NCBI RefSeq assembly: GCF_000507845.1
Contig: NZ_KI669454.1
Location: forward strand, 1,590,746-1,654,745
Direction: 5' to 3'
Source: Helicobacter macacae MIT 99-5501
GTDB lineage: Bacteria > Campylobacterota > Campylobacteria > Campylobacterales > Helicobacteraceae
DNA: 64,000 bases
Position 1 is the first letter of the stretch. Each line of letters starts with the position of its first letter. Both the position numbers and the translations under genes were made by a program. Below the pieces are notes generated by a model. That model was not told where the DNA came from and did not search any database. It saw nothing but the letters and a program-made list of their open reading frames with translations. Below are positions 48,243-57,424 of this stretch, piece by piece.

Positions 48243-50186
48243 TTATTTTTTGGGTTTAGTTTGTTTAGTTGGCTTAGTTGGAGTGCTTGGCTTTGCAGTA
48301 GGTTTAGCAGGTTTGGCACTAGATTTTGCATTAGTTGGCTTTGTGGTAGGCTTAGTAGGCTTAGTATTTTGCTTAGCAGATTGTTTAGCACTAGATTTTG
48401 GCACTTTAGGTAGGTTTATCTTTGGTGGAGTAGATTTGGGTGGAGTTGATTTAGCAGCTTTAGCAGCTTTCTTTTGTGCTTTTTGTGCTTCTTTTTGGGC
48501 TTGCTTTTGTGCTTTTTTCTCTGCTTTAGTTAGTTCAGGTTTTTGAGATTTATTAGAATCTTTAGCAGGTGTTTTAGCTAGTGGTGTAGATTTTGCATTA
48601 TTTGTGCTATCAGCCTTAGGTGCTAGGCTTGTAGCTCGTTTGTTGTTTGTAGTTGTTTGATTGCTTGTAGGAGCAGATAGAGTTTTTCTTGCGTTTTTGT
48701 TTTTTAGCTTTTGGTATCGGCTAGATTGTCTTGTAGCTCTATTGCTATCCCCCCCAAACTCATACCCTAGTAGCATTCCAGCTTTTAGAATGTAGGGTTT
48801 ATTAGTTATGCTATCTAGCACTCTATCGACAAACACTCCACCTATATCAGCATTTAGATAAAATCTACCATTATGATTTTGCAAAGGAAACTTTTGAGAA
48901 AACACAAAGCTAGCAGAATATATAGCATTATTAAAAAATGTAGTGTTTTTATAGTTTGCTCCATTACCCAAATCAATACCAATAGATTTCAAAGAATTTA
49001 GCACTCCTCCTGCACTTCCTCGCAAGAGGAGTGAAGTGTTTTTTATTCTTACGCCCGTATCAAGTGCGACATTGCCAAATCCTAAATGATTAGCAGGCAT
49101 ATATGTGCCTTTAAGTGTAGCGGCATAGTAGAGATTTGCACTAGGATTTAGCACCCAAAAGACATTACCACTACTTCCTAGTGTAAAATCAAAGTTCTTT
49201 AGCACACCTAGCCCAAATACAAGCGAATGACTAGCTAGCGTGCTAGAACCAAAGTAAGTATAATAAGCCACTCCTCTTAGATAAAGTTTATTTGCAACTG
49301 CTATCTTTAGCTTAGCTCCTATATCAAAGCCATTTTTTGAGTTGTAGTTATAATAGCGAGCAAATCCTCCGTTATTAAACGCACCAATTCCTACTTGATG
49401 TCCTAATCCATAATCATAGTTTATATAAGTGCCATCATAATTATTAAGAATGTTATAGAGTATGAGGGTGTTGGTGGATTCTAAGTGTAGTTGTTCATTT
49501 AGTGCTTGCGCATACTTTATCACTGATTGAAGTAGTTGCTCTGGTGTTGCGTTTTCAGGTGGAGTGAATTCCCCTCCTTGGTTGCCTCCCCCCCCCCCTC
49601 CTGTGCCACTAGTCTCTTTTCTAGGGATATATGCCCCTGTTGCGTCTTTGCTTAAACCTGTGTTTTCTAGACTTACTGTAAAACTACTAAATCTAACCAC
49701 AAGCGCATTTGTTTCATCTACACCCCCTCCTAGCACTATATCTCCCACTGTCAAACGAGCATCTTTTTGTTTATTATAAGCGTTAAGAGATAATTGTTTA
49801 GCAGTTCCTGATTTTCGTTGTATGATAATTTTACCAATTCTGTTATTTCCTGATGCTTGGGCAGTAAGACCAAGTGCAGCAGGAAGTGCGCCACCTATAA
49901 CAGTCAAAGTCTCTATGTTTAGATTACTGGGTACATAACAATATCCCTCTCCACTTAAAACGCATTGTCCTGTATAGCCCGCTCCACTGCAAGTTAATGT
50001 AGCATTAGTGCCTGCACCACGACAAGTTAATGTATCAGCATAGATAGTTTCTACAAAAAATAAACAAAAAAATATGGCAAATTTTTTCATACTAAAAATA
50101 TTTTTTACTAGATACGATTTGTGTTGAGGTATTACCCCCCCCCCCCGCACAGTTTCGTGCGAGTAGGCATAGCTTATCCGTATCAT
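48243..50186 (-). CDS. Autotransporter-like outer-membrane protein with K/P/T-rich tail, phase-variable
   Basis: A frame of 647 codons. A signal peptide, MKKFAIFFCLFFVETIYA, starts 32 codons in, at 50090, but that ATG lacks a ribosome binding site; the ATG at 50186 has GGAT upstream and reads through the G12 tract in frame. The passenger part (to about 250) is small, with a G11 tract encoding GGGG. From about 255 a barrel domain follows, sharing YNILNNYDGTYINYDYGLG with the next gene. After the last strand (about residue 495) comes a basic tail of some 150 residues with AQKEAQKAQKKAAKAAK and TKPTKPTTKP stretches. The tail is unusual, since autotransporter barrels normally end the protein. Confidence 0.75.
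   Translation of the reverse strand: MIRISYAYSHETVRGGGVIPQHKSYLVKNIFSMKKFAIFFCLFFVETIYADTLTCRGAGTNATLTCSGAGYTGQCVLSGEGYCYVPSNLNIETLTVIGGALPAALGLTAQASGNNRIGKIIIQRKSGTAKQLSLNAYNKQKDARLTVGDIVLGGGVDETNALVVRFSSFTVSLENTGLSKDATGAYIPRKETSGTGGGGGGNQGGEFTPPENATPEQLLQSVIKYAQALNEQLHLESTNTLILYNILNNYDGTYINYDYGLGHQVGIGAFNNGGFARYYNYNSKNGFDIGAKLKIAVANKLYLRGVAYYTYFGSSTLASHSLVFGLGVLKNFDFTLGSSGNVFWVLNPSANLYYAATLKGTYMPANHLGFGNVALDTGVRIKNTSLLLRGSAGGVLNSLKSIGIDLGNGANYKNTTFFNNAIYSASFVFSQKFPLQNHNGRFYLNADIGGVFVDRVLDSITNKPYILKAGMLLGYEFGGDSNRATRQSSRYQKLKNKNARKTLSAPTSNQTTTNNKRATSLAPKADSTNNAKSTPLAKTPAKDSNKSQKPELTKAEKKAQKQAQKEAQKAQKKAAKAAKSTPPKSTPPKINLPKVPKSSAKQSAKQNTKPTKPTTKPTNAKSSAKPAKPTAKPSTPTKPTKQTKPKK
49588..49598 (-). 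repeat. G11 tract inside the autotransporter-like gene (C11 on plus)
   Basis: Eleven C residues on the plus strand, in the part coding TGGGGGGNQGG of the passenger. The current length keeps the frame open. A change would truncate the protein before the barrel. Confidence 0.85.
50135..50146 (-). repeat. G12 tract near the start of the autotransporter-like gene (C12 on plus)
   Basis: Twelve C residues on the plus strand. With a start at 50186 they encode GGG-V after HETVR, and the frame is open (ON). With a start at 50090 they lie 45 bases upstream in the leader. Confidence 0.85.
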
Positions 50187-50278
50187 TTTTTATCCATTTT
50201 AGACTTTTTGACTATTTCTTAAAGTTTTATCTAGTTTTGCTAGATAGACTTACGCACTAGTTGCTTGGCGTTTTCGTT

Positions 50279-52069
50279 CTAATAGCTAGCACTTACGCGC
50301 TCTGGACGCAAATGACTTCTATCTGTCCTTGCCTCTCTTGTGCTTCTAGCACTAGACTTTCGCATAGTCCTGCCGTATCTATCTCTTTTGGCAGACTCTC
50401 TATATATGCCCTCCTCATCATAGTAGCCCATCATATTATCAAACCTATTGCTTCTAAATTTGTAGATAATCATCGCATTTGCCCTAAACACACCTGACTT
50501 TAGCTGTCCTCTTTCCCAAAACTGCTTGTCTAAATACACATATCCCGCTTCTGCTGCGATATGAAGCCCGCCAAAAAGTCGCTGATTTACCCCTACACCT
50601 AGCGTATATACATTGTTGATAAAAGTCGGCTCATAGCTCAAAGCACCATTATCAAGCGAAATCGTTTTTAGTGAATTGTATGCCTTGCCTGCACCTGCTT
50701 TTGCTAGCAGTGTGGTGCGCCATAGGCGAACCCCTGCTTGCAACTCGGCAGTGAAAAATCCTAGATGATTTGTAGGGATATAGTCCTTTTTTAGCGTCAT
50801 AGCATAGTTTGCGTTTATAGAGGGAGTAAGCACAAAGCCAAAAGAATCACTAAGATTAAAGCTAAATTCTCTCTTTAGCCCAAGTGTAGCCACTATGGAG
50901 TCTTGGTAGTAGTGGCTATAATATAGATTTGCCTTAGTCCATTTGCTACGAAACTTTATACCTATGTCATATCCGTGGTCATTGCCACTTGAAGCCCATT
51001 TGTTTTTTGTGTAGTAGCGAGCAAAAAATCCGTTTTGAAACGCACCTACGCTAATGGTGTTTGCTAGCCCATAGTCATAGGCTAGATATGTCCCCTCATA
51101 GTTTGAAAGCATATTATAGATAAGCATAGTGTTGTTATCAGCGATATTGGATAGATTTTCATAGGATTTTCTTGGGTTTAGCAGAGTGTTTGTATTTGAT
51201 TGTGCGTTTTGCGTGCTGTTTTGTGCACTGCCCTGTATGCTGGAGTTAGAACTATTTGCGGGGGAGTTATTTTTGCCCTCTATATTTTGCTTGGCTTTCC
51301 ACTCGGCATAAGGCTTGCAATTATCCTTAGACACACATACGCGGACATATTCTGCACCCTTGCCAATCTCTATATTTGCATTTTCCCTGCCACCTGTATT
51401 GATGTCTAAAGTAGTTTGGTCTTGATAGACTTCATTTTTTACTCCACCCACAACTTCATTTATCTTTAGCGTATCTGTATCCATAAGATAAGCACCTGCA
51501 CCCGTATAGGCTTTGTTTATGATTGTTTGTTGTTGTGCTGTAATAATAGATTCTAAACCTAGCGCACTCTTTCCATTGATTGTGATTTTGTCCCTAGCCA
51601 TATTGCCTGTTATAAGCACAAGTTCAGGTATAGTTGTGATAATATTTGCTCGTCCTATCCCCTCAAAATCATCGATTATAAGATGATTGCCCTCAAGCCC
51701 TACAAACATAATATCTATGGTGTTGTTTGTATCTACGCTTAGCGTTCGTATCCTGTTTTGCCCACCAAAAGACACACTTAGTGGGACACCTCTAGTGAAA
51801 TTTAGCCAGCCTATATCCACACCATTTGCAACTAGCTTGCCTCCACCTGCCACAGAAGCCGCAGCAATATAGTTATACGCATTGGCAAATGAAAGCAAAG
51901 AGCTGATACAAAGTAGCGCGACAAAGGGAGCGCAAGACTTCGCAATACTCTTGTGAAGCACTAGCTTACAAAATCGCGCTAAACTCGCTGGGGCATTCGT
52001 AAGTGGTGGGGGTAGCAAAAATACAGCGAAGTTTTTTGCAAGGCTTTTGAAGTTTGGAGGAGTTTTCAT
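50279..52069 (-). CDS. Autotransporter-like outer-membrane protein with R-rich tail
   Basis: A 596-residue paralogue of the gene at 48243. The signal peptide is long: about 45 residues precede the hydrophobic core, which ends SFANA near residue 64. The passenger (about 65-300) has beta-helix-like T/N/I strands and a Cys pair in VCVSKDNCKP. The barrel (about 305-540) shares NTMLIYNMLSNYEGTYLAYD and NHLGF blocks with the other gene. After the last strand (ANAMIIYKFRS) a tail of about 55 residues rich in R and S follows. The ribosome binding site is AAAGGAAT. Neither gene has a homopolymer in common position: this one has none. VacA-like or Hop-like relations are possible; function unknown. Confidence 0.75.
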   Translation of the reverse strand: MKTPPNFKSLAKNFAVFLLPPPLTNAPASLARFCKLVLHKSIAKSCAPFVALLCISSLLSFANAYNYIAAASVAGGGKLVANGVDIGWLNFTRGVPLSVSFGGQNRIRTLSVDTNNTIDIMFVGLEGNHLIIDDFEGIGRANIITTIPELVLITGNMARDKITINGKSALGLESIITAQQQTIINKAYTGAGAYLMDTDTLKINEVVGGVKNEVYQDQTTLDINTGGRENANIEIGKGAEYVRVCVSKDNCKPYAEWKAKQNIEGKNNSPANSSNSSIQGSAQNSTQNAQSNTNTLLNPRKSYENLSNIADNNTMLIYNMLSNYEGTYLAYDYGLANTISVGAFQNGFFARYYTKNKWASSGNDHGYDIGIKFRSKWTKANLYYSHYYQDSIVATLGLKREFSFNLSDSFGFVLTPSINANYAMTLKKDYIPTNHLGFFTAELQAGVRLWRTTLLAKAGAGKAYNSLKTISLDNGALSYEPTFINNVYTLGVGVNQRLFGGLHIAAEAGYVYLDKQFWERGQLKSGVFRANAMIIYKFRSNRFDNMMGYYDEEGIYRESAKRDRYGRTMRKSSARSTREARTDRSHLRPERVSASY

Positions 52070-52552
52070 TTGGCATTCCTTTTATAAAAATGTGTAAGCA
52101 CTTTGTGTGCTATGGCAAAATCTTTAAAACCTCTGCTTAAATTTTGATTTTTGGATTTTGCCTAGATTTTGCTTTGGGAATCTTGGCTTAAATAAAATCC
52201 ATTAAAGCCATATAAAAGCAGGTTTAAGCAAATTGTATGTCAAATACAGCCAAAATACAGCAAAAGTGTAGATAAAAGCGAGATTATATCATAAAATGTA
52301 TGTTTTTAGTGAATATTTCAAATCTAGCAAAAACGCGCTTGGCGTGTGCAAATGGCTTATATTGCTCACTTTGATAGAAATATACAAGGGTTTATAAACG
52401 GCATTGTCGCAAGAATGTCGCTGAAATATCGCAAAATGCCAAAAAGTGTGATAAAAATACCTTAAAAGATTTTGCAAAAAGGCGTAAAAATTTGGAGTTG
52501 ATTTTTAAGATTTTAGCTGACTAGATTTTGTGTTTTTAAAGTTTGTCAAAAT
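52070..52552. other. Intergenic region upstream of the autotransporter-like gene
   Basis: About 480 A/T-rich bases. On the minus strand TATAAT (complement of 52283-52288) may be the -10 of the autotransporter-like gene, giving a leader of about 200 bases. No coding potential was recognised. Confidence 0.4.
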
Positions 52553-53506
52553 CTAGCGACAAAATCGCTTCAAAATCGGCTTGTAAGCATCGATTCGTCT
52601 ATCGCGTAAGAATGGCCAGATTCTGCGGACATCTTGGGTGCGGGACAAATCCACCTCACATTCCAAAATCCCCTCTTTGTCGCCAAGATGAGCCAAAATC
52701 TCGCCTTGTGCACCGCTAATGAAGCTATGTCCCCAAAACTCTATCCCCTCGCCCACTCCGCTACTATCAGGCTCAAAGCCTACGCGGTTTATAGCGATAG
52801 TAGGGAGGGCATTTGCAATGCTGTGCGCTCTCTGTATCGTGCGCCACGCATCTAGCTGACGGGATTTTTCCTCACTATCATTACTTGGGGTAAACCCAAT
52901 CGCAGTGGGATAAAAAAGCATATCAGCCCCCCTCAAAGCCATAATCCGCGCCGCCTCTGGATACCACTGGTCCCAGCACACTAGCACACCTAGCCTACCC
53001 GCACTCGTATCAATAGGCTCAAAGCCCAAATCCCCCTGCGTAAAGTAAAATTTCTCATAAAAACTTGGGTCATCGGGTATGTGCATCTTGCGATATTTTC
53101 CTGCGATTTGCCCGTCTTTTTCAAAAACTACGGCGGTATTATGATATAGCCCTTTTGCCCGCTTCTCAAAAAGCGAAGTGATGATTACCACGCCACATTC
53201 TTTTGCAAGTGAGGAAAAAAAGGCAACCTCATCATCAAAAGATTCTGCCAAGTCAAAAGTATCTACATTTTCACTTTGACAAAAGTAAAGATTTGAGTGC
53301 AATTCTTGCAAGGCGATAATGTGAGGGATTTTGCTACTTGTGCTCACACTATTTGTATCGCTTTTTGTGTCGTTTTTCGCGCTATTTTTTGCGCTATCGT
53401 TTTTTGTGGCTTGTCTAATCTCTTTGGCGATGAAATCCTGCGTAGCGCGAAAGCTACCTTTGTAGCTATGCTGAATCACTGTGATTTTTACTTTTTGCGC
53501 GGACAT
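52553..53506 (-). CDS. aguB: N-carbamoylputrescine amidase-type nitrilase
   Basis: C-N hydrolase superfamily, 317 residues. The triad is E68 (LQELH), K140 (KYRKMHIP) and C177 (VCWDQWYPE). The last motif is typical of N-carbamoylputrescine amidase, which makes putrescine in the arginine-decarboxylase route. A polar insertion with repeated KNDSAKN units is at about residues 34-59, absent from standard members. Neighbour order with the acidic protein and TcdA-like gene is as I recall from H. pylori. Beta-ureidopropionase is the less likely alternative. Confidence 0.85.
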   Translation of the reverse strand: MSAQKVKITVIQHSYKGSFRATQDFIAKEIRQATKNDSAKNSAKNDTKSDTNSVSTSSKIPHIIALQELHSNLYFCQSENVDTFDLAESFDDEVAFFSSLAKECGVVIITSLFEKRAKGLYHNTAVVFEKDGQIAGKYRKMHIPDDPSFYEKFYFTQGDLGFEPIDTSAGRLGVLVCWDQWYPEAARIMALRGADMLFYPTAIGFTPSNDSEEKSRQLDAWRTIQRAHSIANALPTIAINRVGFEPDSSGVGEGIEFWGHSFISGAQGEILAHLGDKEGILECEVDLSRTQDVRRIWPFLRDRRIDAYKPILKRFCR

Positions 53507-53512
53507 TGTGGG

Positions 53513-53779
53513 CTATTCCTCGTATTCGCTATCAGGATTTTGATAGTCATCATCATCATATTGCTCAAAGCCAGACTCATCAAACTCATCATCTTCCCAC
53601 TGCTCCTCATCATCGCTCCACTCACTCCCCTCATCATCATCAAAGCCAGATTTCGCACTAAATGGAAATGTGTTTGCAAAGGCATTTGTGCTTGGAAGCG
53701 CATTTACATAAGCAAAATCATTCATAAAATCGCCCATATTGTCTATATTTCTAGCTGTGGTTGTTGCTGTGGCAAACAT
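53513..53779 (-). CDS. Small, highly acidic protein
   Basis: An 88-residue protein with an N-terminal aliphatic part and a C-terminal 45 residues almost wholly D, E, S, Y and W (EWSDDEEQWEDDEFDESGFE). Its start overlaps the end of tcdA by 37 bases and its stop is seven bases before the nitrilase ATG, so it is probably translated in an operon. I recall a small unknown gene at this place in H. pylori. A metal- or polyamine-binding role could be guessed from charge but is not shown. Confidence 0.6.
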   Translation of the reverse strand: MFATATTTARNIDNMGDFMNDFAYVNALPSTNAFANTFPFSAKSGFDDDEGSEWSDDEEQWEDDEFDESGFEQYDDDDYQNPDSEYEE

Positions 53780-54504
53780 CGATTCTCCCTTATGATGATG
53801 TCTTGTATAATCTCACTTGCGATTTGTAGCCCAAAGCTCGCTGTAACCGCTTCAAAGCTCCCTAGCAAAGAGCAATGCGCCCTTTCAGAGCTAAAGACTA
53901 CTTTGAAATTCCCATCAAAGCCAGCTTTTTTTAGATATGCACGGAATTTCCTTGCGAACTTATCCCCGTGAGTAATCCAAATATTGCCAACGCGGATATT
54001 AAGAGGGTTTATCTTTTTACCACTACCCATAGAGGATATGTGTCGTCCGTAAGGGAGGTTTTTGCACGCTTGTGCGACTAGGACTTTTGCGTCTATATCA
54101 TCAATCGCATCGACAACATAGTCAAAATCTATGATTGGCTTATTTAGCCCTAGCACTTCGATTAGCTCCTCATCTAGCGTGGCTTCTATGCCTTTGACTC
54201 CCTCATATAGTTGCTCTAGGACGCGCACTTTTGGCTCGCCTATGCGCTCCGAGCCGATTTGACGATTTTGGTTGCTTACCTCAAAGCAGTCTTTATCTAC
54301 AATAGTGATATGGCTAATGCCTGTGCGATATAGCGCGTCTAGGACAAATCCCCCTACACCACCCGTGCCAAGTATCAGCACGCGGGCATTTGCGATTTTT
54401 GGATAATACTCGCCAAAAAGGATTTTGGAGCGCGAAAATCTATCAGTAGAACTCCCTTGAAGTATGATTTGTTCCTCAAGTGGTATTGGTTTTGGGCTAG
54501 TCAT
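53743..54504 (-). CDS. tcdA: TcdA/ThiF-family E1-like enzyme
   Basis: A 253-residue adenylating enzyme. The ATP loop GTGGVGG is at residues 46-52 and DKDCFEVSNQNRQIGS follows at 70-85. The RFSRSKILFG N-terminus and the absence of a CxxC zinc site point to TcdA, which cyclises the t6A base of tRNA, rather than MoeB or ThiF. The last part shows HCSLLGSFEAVTASFG. The gene overlaps the acidic protein gene. Confidence 0.78.
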   Translation of the reverse strand: MTSPKPIPLEEQIILQGSSTDRFSRSKILFGEYYPKIANARVLILGTGGVGGFVLDALYRTGISHITIVDKDCFEVSNQNRQIGSERIGEPKVRVLEQLYEGVKGIEATLDEELIEVLGLNKPIIDFDYVVDAIDDIDAKVLVAQACKNLPYGRHISSMGSGKKINPLNIRVGNIWITHGDKFARKFRAYLKKAGFDGNFKVVFSSERAHCSLLGSFEAVTASFGLQIASEIIQDIIIRENRCLPQQQPQLEI

Positions 54505-54722
54505 TATAATTCCCCTTAAATGATGATTATGATTTGATTTTTTTGCAAAGAAAATTAGCGATTATAGCACATATACCCCAAAATATGCCCCGTTTTTTGA
54601 CAAAGTGCCAAAAAGATGTGCGAAAACAAGGGCTAAAAAGGCTTGTTGATTTTGGTTTGATAAAAATCTGCTTAAATAAATTTTTGGTGGATTTTGCAGA
54701 TTTGGCAAGGTGCTAGACTTGC

Positions 54723-55352
54723 CTAGACTTCAAATTGAGATTCATCAGTGTATAGCTCGTTTATGGATTCGCTAAATAGTGAGATTTTGCAGCTATGCTC
54801 TGCTGTGGCTATGAGCTTCACCACAGCGTTTAAATCGCGTCCATAGGCATAAATCCCAAAGCCCTTTATGATGACAAAATTGCTTTTGTGTGTTTTGAAA
54901 TACCGCACAATATCCGTATCCACGCGCTCATAGAGGGTATCATAGTCTTTGCTATCCAAAATCGGGCATTGCTTGCCTAGCACTTTGTAGCCCAAATAGT
55001 CATTTGGGATAAGGCTAGTGCGCTTTAGCGAGTAAGCACTAGCAAACGGGGTATACGCACAAATCACAAACTGCGCGTCTAAAAAATTGCGATAAATGCT
55101 TGCGTGAATATAGCTATCAAGGCTTGCTTCTTTCCAGCGGTAGTCCTCTTTGTCGTGCAGTAGCATAAACGAATCCAAATCCATAGAATCTAGCAAGGCA
55201 TCTTTGCGATTGATGAGGAAATTTTCTTTGCTAAGCCTTGCAGAAATACTGCCATAAAAAATCCCAAAAAGCCCGCTTTGAAAAAGAGAGGAAGAAACCT
55301 TGCAAAGCCTATGTATCAGCTCGGTATCAGTGTGCTTAATGTGGATATTCAT
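54723..55352 (-). CDS. Class II aldolase/adducin-fold protein, probably without metal site
   Basis: A 209-residue protein with the aldolase II/adducin fold: FYGSISARLSKENFLI, then SYIHASIYRNF. In active members the next strand has the zinc pair HxH (VHTHSPYA); here the place reads VICAYTPFASAYSL, so both histidines are replaced by C and Y. The later NHG motif is KGFGIYAYG. So the fold appears kept but the metal site lost. Substrate unknown; a non-enzymatic, adducin-like role is possible. Confidence 0.65.
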   Translation of the reverse strand: MNIHIKHTDTELIHRLCKVSSSLFQSGLFGIFYGSISARLSKENFLINRKDALLDSMDLDSFMLLHDKEDYRWKEASLDSYIHASIYRNFLDAQFVICAYTPFASAYSLKRTSLIPNDYLGYKVLGKQCPILDSKDYDTLYERVDTDIVRYFKTHKSNFVIIKGFGIYAYGRDLNAVVKLIATAEHSCKISLFSESINELYTDESQFEV

Positions 55353-56160
55353 AAAATACTCCTAGATTTTAAGTAATCAAGTATTTGGAATTTTCAGGTG
55401 TTTTGGCTTAGATTTTGTGCTTTTTTTGGGGGTTTTTTGGATTGTGTGCGCTTGAGTTTTTTTGCTATTTTTTAAGTGGAATTATAGCTTATAAAGAGGA
55501 TAAAATCTATGTAGATTTTATAAGTGTGCTAAAGCATAATATGTGTGCTTGATTATTTCGCTATTTTTTGGTGCGCCATTTAGGATAAATTTTGTATATT
55601 TTGCATAAATGATTTTGTAAATCTATCACAACGGCTTAAATCAAGCAAATCCACCGCTTACAAACAAATACAATCCTTTTTGCATTTTTGTGCTACAATT
55701 TGGATTTTTAATTCTTAATTAAACTATTTGTGAAACTTAATTTGTGAAACGCAAATCTATCAAAGGGGCAAAATCAAATGGTGTATATCACGCACTTAGC
55801 GAGATTTTTTTATTTAAGTGTTGCAAGTTTTTATCGCTCACATTGTGATTGCATAGAGCGAGCGATAAGCCTAGCACAAAATCCTAATACTATTTTTCCC
55901 TGCAATACCACTTATTTTTCTCACAACTCTACTTCTTTTTTCTGCAATGTTATTTTTCTCTCTACTATTTCTTTTTCTCACAAAAATTCTACTTTCGCGT
56001 GGTGGTGCGATTCCGCACCAAAATCTACACTTTTACACCATAACGCATAGTTATATTTTGGCGTGAATCGCGCAAGATTCGTTAAATCGATTTAAAAAAA
56101 ACTTGGCAGATTCACAAAGATTTAGGCACAATTTTACATTTTAAAAATAAAGGATAAAAA
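55353..56160. other. Long leader and intergenic region before trpB
   Basis: About 800 bases. TACAAT at about 55690-55695 may be a -10. A 90-codon frame (55778-56050) begins after AAAGGGG and contains adjacent Trp codons (56000-56005); a seven-base-pair hairpin at 56003-56020 overlaps them. A pyrimidine-rich part with repeated TTTTTCTC words lies at 55890-55990. No standard terminator with T-run is seen before trpB. Confidence 0.45.
55778..56050 (+). CDS. Uncertain 90-codon frame in the trpB leader
   Basis: The ATG follows AAAGGGG by about ten bases. The product is rich in S, F, H, N and C, with no known domain; Trp75-Trp76 are adjacent (FAWWCDSA). It may be a leader peptide gene related to trpB control, or a chance frame in a pyrimidine-rich stretch. 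Confidence 0.3.
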   Translation: MVYITHLARFFYLSVASFYRSHCDCIERAISLAQNPNTIFPCNTTYFSHNSTSFFCNVIFLSTISFSHKNSTFAWWCDSAPKSTLLHHNA

Positions 56161-57378
56161 ATGAAAAACAACACTACAAAGCCTTATCTTAAGGCATTCC
56201 CTAATGAAGAGGGATTTTTTGGTAAATTTGGCGGGGCATTTGTCCCAGAGGCGATTGCAGAGCAGATGAAGCAAATCGATGAAGCATATCATCTAATCGC
56301 GCAAAATAGCGACTTTATCGCAGAATTGCGTAAGATTCGCAAGACCTTTCAAGGGCGTCCCACGCCCATATATTTCGCGCACAATCTCACGCGCAAACTC
56401 GGCGGAGCGGGGATTTACCTAAAGCGCGAGGATTTGAACCACACAGGCGCACACAAGCTCAATCATTGTATGGGCGAGGGACTTTTGGCAAAATTTATGG
56501 GCAAAAAAAAGCTCATAGCCGAGACGGGTGCAGGACAGCACGGCGTGGCGTTAGCCACTGCGGCGGCGTATTTTGGAATGGAGTGCGAGATTTATATGGG
56601 CGAGGTGGATATAGCAAAGGAGCACCCAAATGTCGTGCGTATGAAGATTTTGGGCGCGAAAGTCATTCCTGTGAGTGCGGGAGCAAAAACGCTAAAAGAA
56701 GCGGTAGATGCGGCTTTTGAGGCGTATTTGGCTGACCCGATAAACTCTATGTATGCCATAGGTAGCGTGGTAGGACCGCACCCATTCCCCAAAATCGTGC
56801 GCGATTTTCAAGCGGTGGTGGGCTTTGAGGCAAGGGAGCAATTCCTAGAAATGACAGGCGAGTTGCCCGACATTGTAACTGCCTGTGTGGGCGGTGGAAG
56901 CAACGCTATGGGGATTTTTAGCGGGTTTATCGATGATGAATTTATCGAGCTTGTAGGCGTAGAGCCACTTGGCAAGGGCGCAAAGTTAGGTGAGCACGCC
57001 GCAAGTTTGAGTTACGGAAGCGAGGGCGTAATGCACGGCTTTAACTCCATAATGCTAAAAGACGCAAAAGGCGAACCCGCGCCCGTGCATAGCGTAGCAA
57101 GTGGCTTAGACTACCAAAGTGTGGGACCAGAGCACGCATATCTGCACGAAATCGGGCGCACAAAGGTAGAAACCATAAGCGACAAAGAGGCGATAGAGGC
57201 GTTTTTCACACTGAGTCGTAACGAGGGCATAATCCCCGCAATCGAATCTAGCCACGCCCTAGCCTACGCGCTAAAAATCGCGCCAAAGCTAAAGGGCAAA
57301 AAGATTTTGGTAAATCTAAGTGGCAGAGGCGATAAAGACATAGACTTTGTAGCAGAAAACTACGGCTATGGAGATTAA
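56161..57378 (+). CDS. trpB: Tryptophan synthase beta chain
   Basis: PLP enzyme of 405 residues that condenses indole and serine. The PLP lysine is K99 in [11 protein letters not shown], the phosphate loop is GGGSNAMG and the active-site acid is in AETGAGQHG. It is a TrpB1-type chain. No trpA or other trp gene follows, only a hairpin and an unrelated outer-membrane protein, so trpA must be elsewhere or the enzyme salvages external indole. AAGGAT precedes the start closely. Confidence 0.94.
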   Translation: MKNNTTKPYLKAFPNEEGFFGKFGGAFVPEAIAEQMKQIDEAYHLIAQNSDFIAELRKIRKTFQGRPTPIYFAHNLTRKLGGAGIYLKREDLNHTGAHKLNHCMGEGLLAKFMGKKKLIAETGAGQHGVALATAAAYFGMECEIYMGEVDIAKEHPNVVRMKILGAKVIPVSAGAKTLKEAVDAAFEAYLADPINSMYAIGSVVGPHPFPKIVRDFQAVVGFEAREQFLEMTGELPDIVTACVGGGSNAMGIFSGFIDDEFIELVGVEPLGKGAKLGEHAASLSYGSEGVMHGFNSIMLKDAKGEPAPVHSVASGLDYQSVGPEHAYLHEIGRTKVETISDKEAIEAFFTLSRNEGIIPAIESSHALAYALKIAPKLKGKKILVNLSGRGDKDIDFVAENYGYGD

Positions 57379-57384
57379 ATAAAA

Positions 57385-57424
57385 AGCATATCTTTTTGGC
57401 AACAAAACGCCAAAAAGATATGCT
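57385..57424. terminator. 16-bp perfect hairpin after trpB
   Basis: AGCATATCTTTTTGGC (57385-57400) pairs exactly with 57409-57424 across an eight-base loop, seven bases after the trpB stop. No T-run follows, so it may stabilise the mRNA end or terminate by a variant route. Confidence 0.6.
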
